Of a stretch of DNA of 64,000 bases, positions 58,534 to 64,000 are shown piece after piece; position 1 is the stretch's first letter; each line of letters starts with the position of its first letter. A program made the translations under genes and the position numbers. The notes below the pieces were generated by a model, which saw only the letters and a program-made list of their open reading frames with translations, was not told the DNA's origin and made no database searches. The DNA comes from Myxococcus stipitatus DSM 14675 (GTDB lineage Bacteria > Myxococcota > Myxococcia > Myxococcales > Myxococcaceae), in contig NC_020126.1 of the NCBI RefSeq assembly GCF_000331735.1, positions 9,489,501-9,553,500 on the forward strand, read 5' to 3'.

Positions 58534-59706
58534 ATGGCCATGTCGTCCGTCGGTTTCGGTTCCCGTTCCTTCCCGTCCCGGGGCCCCTGGAAGCGCCTGA
58601 TGGTGTCCCTGGTCTTCGCGGCGCTGGCGGCGTGTACCCAGGCGAGCAATGCGGCGGCGCCCGGCAACACCTCGGCGCAGCGGTCCGAGTCCCCCAGCGC
58701 GGGGGCGGTGAAGGACTCCCGCCGCTACGAGAAGCCCTCGGACGAGGAGCTGCGCCGCACGCTCTCTCCGCTGGCGTACGACGTGACGCAGAAGGCGGCG
58801 ACCGAGCCCCCCTTCCGCAACGCCTACTGGAACCACCACGAAGAGGGGCTCTACGTCGACGTCATCACGGGCGAGCCGCTGTTCTCCTCGCGAGACAAGT
58901 TCGACTCGAACACGGGCTGGCCCAGCTTCACCCGGCCGGTGGATGCGTCACACGTCGAGGAGAAGCGGGACTCGAGCCTGGGCATGGAGCGTGTCGAGGT
59001 CCGCTCGAAGGGCGGCACGCACCTGGGGCACCTGTTCGACGATGGGCCGAAGCCCTTGGGGACGCGCTACTGCATCAACTCCGCGTCACTGCGCTTCGTG
59101 CCGGTGGGGGCGCTGGAGAAGGAGGGCTATGGCGCGTGGCTGAAGGCGTTCGGCCGGGAGCCCACGAGCGCGGCCCCCGCGAAGACAGACGTGGGCAAGG
59201 CGCTGGCGGCCGCGGGCGTCACCGAGACAGCGCTGCTCGCGGGAGGCTGCTTCTGGGGCATGGAGGACTTGCTGCGCAAGATTCCGGGCGTGCTCCAGAC
59301 GGACGTCGGCTACACGGGCGGAGGCTTGAAGAGCCCCACGTATCAAGACGTGAGCTCGGGTGAGACAGGGCACGCGGAGTCGGTGCGCGTGGTGTTCGAC
59401 CCGAAGGTGCTGAGCTTCGAGACGCTGCTGGAGAAGTGGTTCTTCCGCATGCATGACCCGACGACGCTCAACCGGCAGGGCAACGACGTGGGGACGCAGT
59501 ATCGCTCCGCCATCTTCGTGCAGTCCGACGAGCAGCGCCGAGTGGCCGAGGCGGTGAAGGCTCGAGTGAACGCCTCCGGCAAGTGGAACCGGCCGGTCGT
59601 CACCCAGGTGGTCCCAGCAGGCGAGTTCACCCCCGCGGAGGGCTATCACCAGGATTACCTCGTGAAGAATCCCGGCGGATACACCTGCCACTACATGAGG
59701 GACTGA
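58534..59706 (+). CDS. MsrB-MsrA fusion methionine sulfoxide reductase lipoprotein
   Basis: 390 residues from the ATG behind GGAGAGG; open frame upstream lacks a site. The signal peptide ends in lipobox LAAC (Cys34), so the enzyme is anchored at the envelope. MsrB covers ~70-205 with catalytic Cys180 in GTRYCINSASLRF; the zinc CxxC pairs are absent, which is the non-zinc subtype. MsrA covers ~230-390 with Cys239 in GGCFWGMED. Together they repair both sulfoxide diastereomers on oxidised envelope proteins. No thioredoxin domain is fused, so an external reductant is needed. Confidence 0.93.
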   Translation: MAMSSVGFGSRSFPSRGPWKRLMVSLVFAALAACTQASNAAAPGNTSAQRSESPSAGAVKDSRRYEKPSDEELRRTLSPLAYDVTQKAATEPPFRNAYWNHHEEGLYVDVITGEPLFSSRDKFDSNTGWPSFTRPVDASHVEEKRDSSLGMERVEVRSKGGTHLGHLFDDGPKPLGTRYCINSASLRFVPVGALEKEGYGAWLKAFGREPTSAAPAKTDVGKALAAAGVTETALLAGGCFWGMEDLLRKIPGVLQTDVGYTGGGLKSPTYQDVSSGETGHAESVRVVFDPKVLSFETLLEKWFFRMHDPTTLNRQGNDVGTQYRSAIFVQSDEQRRVAEAVKARVNASGKWNRPVVTQVVPAGEFTPAEGYHQDYLVKNPGGYTCHYMRD

Positions 59707-59736
59707 GAATCCGGGATGGTTGAAGGACCATGTATC

Positions 59737-59765
59737 GCGCGCCCCTGGGTTTCACGGGGGCGTGT
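59737..59765 (+). terminator. Weak hairpin after the Msr gene
   Basis: CGCCCC and GGGGCG (extended by G-T pairs) flank an 11-base loop, about 30 bases after the stop. No U tract. Confidence 0.3.
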
Positions 59766-59802
59766 GTGCATGGGGCGCACCGAGTAACGCTATGCTGCGT
59801 GG

Positions 59803-62800
59803 ATGATTTGCCCAGTCTGCGTGCGGCTTCGCGACAAGGCACCGGGGGATGCATGTCTCGAGTGCGGTGCGTCCCTGTTGCCCCTCTCCGAGCCACGTCT
59901 CAGTGCCCTCGTCGAAAAGACGCTGCAACGACGCATCGAGGATTGGCGCGACGCCGCGCTGATTGACGAGGCCACGGCGCAGCGGCTCGAAGGGGCCCTG
60001 GGCGAGATGAACGTGGAGGCCTCCGTCAGCGCGGAGCAGGCGCCACGGATGGATGCCGCCGCTCGCGCGGAGGAATGGGCGAACGGAGTGGTCGCCTCCG
60101 TGGTGCGCGCGGGCTCATGGCGTCCGAGCTGGGGCGCGGCGCTCGCGGCGTCACTCGAAGAGACCGCGAAGGCGGAGCGGGAGCAGGCCGAACGCAGGCG
60201 CCGTGCGCCTCCCGTTGAGACCGCCGCGGCCGTGGTCGTCGTCCCCGTGACGCCTGTCGAGCCGAGCCTCCAGCAAGCAAGTGACGAGGCCGCGACCTCG
60301 CCGCACTCCGACCAGGACACCGCGAACCTCGCCGACGATTCGAGTGCCCCCCGCACCCGGCGCCAGCGAGGACATGCGCCTGATGACTCATCCGTGAGTG
60401 AGGGCCAGGACACCGCGAACCTGGCCGACGATTCGAGTCCCCCTCGTCCCCGGCGCCAGCGGGGGCACGCTTCCGATGACTCGTACGCGAGCGAGGATGA
60501 CCTCGGCTCGGCGCTGGGCTCGGGACAGGCCCTCTTCGCTCGTGATGCCTCGGGTGCTCTCGGCGGCGGGCTGGAGGCGGTGGTCGCCCTCGACGCGACG
60601 TCGTCGAACTCGCCTCGGCTGAACGACTTCATCTGGTGGTTCCTTGGCGCCGTGCTGGTGCTGGGCGGCTCGCTCATGGGCGTCCGCGAGGCGTGGCAGG
60701 CCCTGGGCGGAGTGCCGCGTCAGCTCCTCGTGACGGGTGCGCTGTGGGGTTACCACGCGGGCTTCATCGGGCTGGGCGTGTTCCTGTCGCGCCGCTCGCT
60801 GCCCGTGGGCCGCGTCCTCTCCGGCATCGGTCTGGCGCTCCTCCCCGTCAGCTTCGTCGCGCTGTCCTCCCTGGTCGCGCTGTCTCCGGGGCTGGGCATC
60901 GCCGTCTCGCTTGGCGTGGCCATCGCCGGACTGTTCCCGCTGCGCGCGGCGGGACGGCTGCTGCATGAGACCTCCGTGAAGTCTCTCGCGGTGGCCATGT
61001 TCCCGGCCCTGCTCGCCGGGCTCCCGCTGATGGGGCTCGACGAGGCGCCGTGGCTCCGCATGCTGTGCGCCTCCGCGGGCGTGGCCTCCCTGGCCGTCAC
61101 GCTCTGGCTCTCACGCACGTCGAAGTCCGCGAGCACGATGCTCGTCAGCGCGAGTGCTTCGCTCTACTCGGCGCTCTGGCTCACCGTCTTCAGCGTGGCG
61201 AGTGCGCCCTCCGGCTTCGACGCGGTGGAGCCCGGCAGCCCGATGTTCGCGGGCTTGATGCTCTGGGCCCAGGCCCTCGCCGCCGTCATCGCCTTGGCCA
61301 CGACCACCGACTCCCTCCGGAAGACGCTCCCTCGGATGAGCGCGGTGCTGGAGACCGTGGCGCACGCGGTGCTGGCGAGCGGTGCCATCGCCGGCGCCCT
61401 GAGCCTGTTCTCGGTGGAGCCCGGCGAAGACTTCAACGTCGCCGTCGCCTCGGCGCTCACTCCCGTCCTCGCGGCGGTCGTCTTCTTCTGGCTGGAGCCC
61501 CGCCGTCTCGCCCTCGCCCATCTCGGCGTCATGGCCACGTTGCTCGCGGGGGTCCTGGTGGCGAACGTCCTCGCCCCCATCGACCCGGGGTGGTGGGTGT
61601 TCGGCGGCGCGGTGGCGGCCTCGGGGCTGCTGCTCGCGGCCCGGAGGAGCAACTCCCCGTCCCTGAAGGTCAAGCTGCTCACCTGGGGCATCGTCTCCAC
61701 GCTGGTCGCGATGCCGCTCGCCGTCAGACTTCCCATCGATGGCTCCTCCTGGCCGCGCATCGCGACGGGGTTGGTCATCGCCCTCACCGCGCACCTCGCG
61801 GGAGGCTGGCGCTGGCGGGGGCTGCACTATCTGGGCGGAGTCGCGGCGACCTTCTGCCTGCTGGGCCTGGTCGACCTCCTCCCCATGTTGACGGGGGACT
61901 GGGGGACCCTCGCCGTCTTCGCCTTCCTGGGTGGGTTCTACGGCGTCGTCGGGCTCCTCCAAGCAGCCTGGGCACGGCCCTCTTCGCCGCTCACCGCGCT
62001 CCTGCCACTGGATGACCTGTCGCTCGGTCTCGCGGCGACGGGTGTCTTCCTCGCGCTCGTCGCGGCCCCAGCCGCGCCGGATGGACTCATCCTGCTCGCG
62101 AACCGCGAGCTGCCGCTGCTGCTCAACGCGCTCCCCACGGCGCTGACCACCGTGTGGCTGTTGCTGCGGGCCCGACGCGATGGAAGCCGGGTCGTGGGCT
62201 TCTTCGCCGCCACGGGGCTCGCGCTCGCGGTCTCGCAAGCCCTGGGCACGCACGGTGACTTCACGTCCGCGCGGGCCGCGCTCGTCTCGGCCTCCCTGGT
62301 CCTCGGCTTCGCGCTCGTCTCCGCGCTGCGCCCTCGCCCGCCCGCCAGCACCGAGCCGACCACCGCCGCTCCCGAGCTTCGGGCCCGCAAGGTGCTCGAC
62401 CTCTTCCGACTGCCGCTCGGAGAGCACGGACTGCGCCTCTACACGGATGGCTTCGCCGCCGTGGCGTGTGTCCTGGCGCTGGTCGCGACCCTCACCCTGC
62501 TCCAGTGGCAGGCCTTCCCCACGGACCTCGAGCGCTCCACGTGCCTGCTCGCGGGAGGACTGCTCACCCTGGCCGCGCTCGTCGCCTTCGTGTCGCGAGG
62601 CTTCGTCGCCCTGCGACTCCGAGGTTCCGTGGTGGCGTTCGCGGCCATGGGCGGCTTCATCGCCCTCACCGCCATCGTCAATCGCGCGGGCCGTCCCCTG
62701 GCGCCGGACATCGTGGCCCTGCGGCATCCGCTCGTCGGCATCGCGCTGTGGGGCCTCTCACTCGCGCTGGGACGCGTCGGGCCGTGGATCGCGGAGCGGC

Positions 62801-64000
62801 TCGAGAAGCCCCAGCACGGACGCCTGTACCAGATGGTCCCGCGCTTCGGCGTGGTGGTGCTGGTCTTCGTCCTCTTGAAGAGCGCCTTCCTCGTCGGACT
62901 CCCCACGCCCTCGCGCGCGGTGGGCATCATCCCGCCGTTGATGGTGTTGGGCGCGGCGGTGTTGGTGTTGTTGCTCGCGGGCCCGTTCCGCCAGCCGCCC
63001 GCCGCGAGCCTCGGCCTGGCGCTGGGTCTCCCCGGTGCCGCGCTGTGGGCGGCGCGCGAATCCCTGCGCGGCCCCTCTCTCGTCTCGCTGTTGCCCCCCA
63101 ATGACCAGTGGGTGCGCGCTGGCGCGGAGGCCCTGGACTGGCTCAACCCCGAGGCGTGGCTCGCCTCCGGGGACACCCTCTTCCTGCTGTGGCAACGCGC
63201 CTTCGCGGGTGTCGCCGCCGCGGGGCTCGTCTACGCCCTGGCCGCGATTCGAGGGGTCCCCGAATCCTTCCGCAACCTCCTGCGCCACTACTCCGTCGTC
63301 ACCGGGGTGGTGACGTGCCTGGTCGCGCTCTTCCAGCCCGGCCTCATCGCCGCCGCGCTCGTCTGCGCCACGGGCATCGTCCTCTTCCTGGGAGGCGCCC
63401 GAGCCCAGGGACGCGGCGTGTTCGGTGTGAGCCTCCTGCTGCTCGTCCACGCGGCGGCGCATCGAGTCCCCGTCTTCGAGAGCTGGCCGGGCCCCGTGCT
63501 CGCGCTCGTCGGACTCGCGCTGGTGACGCTGGGCCCGTGGGTCATCCGCAAGCGAGGGCTCTCCGAAGGCGACGCACGCGTGCGGCTCCATCAGACGATG
63601 GCCCTCTACCTCATGGCCGCGATGGTCTACGCGCTCGCCGTCGGGCGCGAGACGTCATCCCTGTTCGCCGCGTTCAACCTCGCGGAGCAGTCCTTCCTGG
63701 GCCTGGGTGGCACGTGGCTGGTGTCGCCCGCGCTGCCCGTGACGTGGGCGCTCATCGCCGCGTCGCTGCTCGTGGCGGCGTTCCAGTGGAAGGGCGCCCT
63801 GGCGGCGTTCCTCTCCGCGCTGGGAACGTGGGTCGCGGGGGCGGCCGTGGCGACCGCGGCCATGGCCTTCTTCACGATTCGCGCGGCCCGGTCCGGCATG
63901 TGGCTGGGCTACGGCGAGCTCTTCACCGTCCACGGCGCGGAGCTGGCACTGGCGGCCGCGGGGGCCGCGCTCGTCATCCACTCCGCCCAGCGCTGGCTGC
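59803..64000 (+). CDS. Giant zinc-ribbon polytopic membrane protein (3' end outside window)
   Basis: The frame from the ATG at 59803 has no stop before the window ends, giving at least 1399 residues. The N terminus is a zinc ribbon (Cys3, Cys6, Cys18, Cys21). An Ala/Glu/Arg-rich helical stretch follows, then two 31-residue tandem repeats (~170-232) rich in Asp, Ser and Arg. From ~275 onward the protein is an almost unbroken series of hydrophobic spans, probably more than 30. Layout resembles large DUF2157/DUF2339-type membrane proteins, but I do not recognise the family. No ribosome binding site precedes the start; TATGCT seven bases upstream could be a -10 of a leaderless mRNA. Confidence 0.85.
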   Translation, partial: MICPVCVRLRDKAPGDACLECGASLLPLSEPRLSALVEKTLQRRIEDWRDAALIDEATAQRLEGALGEMNVEASVSAEQAPRMDAAARAEEWANGVVASVVRAGSWRPSWGAALAASLEETAKAEREQAERRRRAPPVETAAAVVVVPVTPVEPSLQQASDEAATSPHSDQDTANLADDSSAPRTRRQRGHAPDDSSVSEGQDTANLADDSSPPRPRRQRGHASDDSYASEDDLGSALGSGQALFARDASGALGGGLEAVVALDATSSNSPRLNDFIWWFLGAVLVLGGSLMGVREAWQALGGVPRQLLVTGALWGYHAGFIGLGVFLSRRSLPVGRVLSGIGLALLPVSFVALSSLVALSPGLGIAVSLGVAIAGLFPLRAAGRLLHETSVKSLAVAMFPALLAGLPLMGLDEAPWLRMLCASAGVASLAVTLWLSRTSKSASTMLVSASASLYSALWLTVFSVASAPSGFDAVEPGSPMFAGLMLWAQALAAVIALATTTDSLRKTLPRMSAVLETVAHAVLASGAIAGALSLFSVEPGEDFNVAVASALTPVLAAVVFFWLEPRRLALAHLGVMATLLAGVLVANVLAPIDPGWWVFGGAVAASGLLLAARRSNSPSLKVKLLTWGIVSTLVAMPLAVRLPIDGSSWPRIATGLVIALTAHLAGGWRWRGLHYLGGVAATFCLLGLVDLLPMLTGDWGTLAVFAFLGGFYGVVGLLQAAWARPSSPLTALLPLDDLSLGLAATGVFLALVAAPAAPDGLILLANRELPLLLNALPTALTTVWLLLRARRDGSRVVGFFAATGLALAVSQALGTHGDFTSARAALVSASLVLGFALVSALRPRPPASTEPTTAAPELRARKVLDLFRLPLGEHGLRLYTDGFAAVACVLALVATLTLLQWQAFPTDLERSTCLLAGGLLTLAALVAFVSRGFVALRLRGSVVAFAAMGGFIALTAIVNRAGRPLAPDIVALRHPLVGIALWGLSLALGRVGPWIAERLEKPQHGRLYQMVPRFGVVVLVFVLLKSAFLVGLPTPSRAVGIIPPLMVLGAAVLVLLLAGPFRQPPAASLGLALGLPGAALWAARESLRGPSLVSLLPPNDQWVRAGAEALDWLNPEAWLASGDTLFLLWQRAFAGVAAAGLVYALAAIRGVPESFRNLLRHYSVVTGVVTCLVALFQPGLIAAALVCATGIVLFLGGARAQGRGVFGVSLLLLVHAAAHRVPVFESWPGPVLALVGLALVTLGPWVIRKRGLSEGDARVRLHQTMALYLMAAMVYALAVGRETSSLFAAFNLAEQSFLGLGGTWLVSPALPVTWALIAASLLVAAFQWKGALAAFLSALGTWVAGAAVATAAMAFFTIRAARSGMWLGYGELFTVHGAELALAAAGAALVIHSAQRWL
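60312..60497 (+). repeat. Two tandem 93-base repeats inside the giant membrane protein gene
   Basis: Units 60312-60404 and 60405-60497 encode 31-residue repeats with shared DTANLADDSS and RRQRGHA blocks. DNA identity is high over most of the unit, with differences mainly at third positions, so duplication is fairly recent and the frame is conserved. Confidence 0.85.

Noticed and set aside
1..64000. tRNA, rRNA, CRISPR arrays, insertion sequences and attachment sites
   Set aside because: I looked for clover-leaf ends, spaced direct repeats and transposase motifs and found none that could be supported by eye.

Overview
The window reads as chromosome of a myxobacterium, most likely Myxococcus/Corallococcus-like. 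By inspection it is very GC-rich with strong G/C at codon third positions. It is dense in two-component and Ser/Thr kinases, secreted lipoproteins and hydrolases. It carries a TolQ-TolR-TolR operon that looks like the AglRQS gliding motor, and a protein resembling the myxobacteria-restricted DUF2378 family. I saw no tRNA, rRNA, CRISPR array or complete insertion sequence. About 54 protein genes fill the window, with long antisense open frames as GC-driven shadows.

Layout. 1-8.5 kb: end of an ABC permease, a Ser/Thr kinase fused to a P-loop NTPase, a DUF2185-type protein, a LysR remnant, an HExxH toxin-like protein and a prolyl oligopeptidase. 8.7-17.7 kb: an alpha-2-macroglobulin with an intact thioester motif, a 2OG-Fe(II) oxygenase, a LysR/NTF2-like divergent pair, a DUF2156 membrane protein and a broken SUKH gene. 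17.7-25.4 kb: monofunctional transglycosylase MtgA beside a MASE1 histidine kinase, then two metallopeptidases and a DUF6986 aldolase-like gene; the two metallopeptidase genes look leaderless. 25.4-34.6 kb: a zinc-ribbon membrane protein, DUF2804, a lipoprotein-hydrolase/ABC exporter operon, an LEA-like lipoprotein, panD, a lipoprotein/EcsC pair and a MarR regulator.

34.8-37.5 kb: three consecutive lipoproteins that share an undescribed HxCxH-containing domain. Two of them share an AT-rich upstream element and one ends in a MopE-like metal-binding motif. This is the best candidate for something new. It is followed by a Crp/Fnr regulator, a fatty acid hydroxylase, a DUF2378-like protein, thioredoxin, FKBP, an outer-membrane barrel protein, glutamine-dependent NAD synthetase and a Lon-N protein.

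45-54.4 kb: a TetR regulator divergent from an unusual secreted class C beta-lactamase/metallo-beta-lactamase fusion, an AraC regulator, a quinone oxidoreductase-like protein, a hybrid MASE1-PAS histidine kinase, a TM2 protein and a glycolipid-binding protein. 54.5-64 kb: a HAD phosphatase, the aglR-aglQ-aglS operon with a clear sigma-70 promoter and intrinsic terminator, a GspE-N domain protein, a secreted MsrB-MsrA fusion lipoprotein, and a very large zinc-ribbon polytopic membrane protein that runs off the end.
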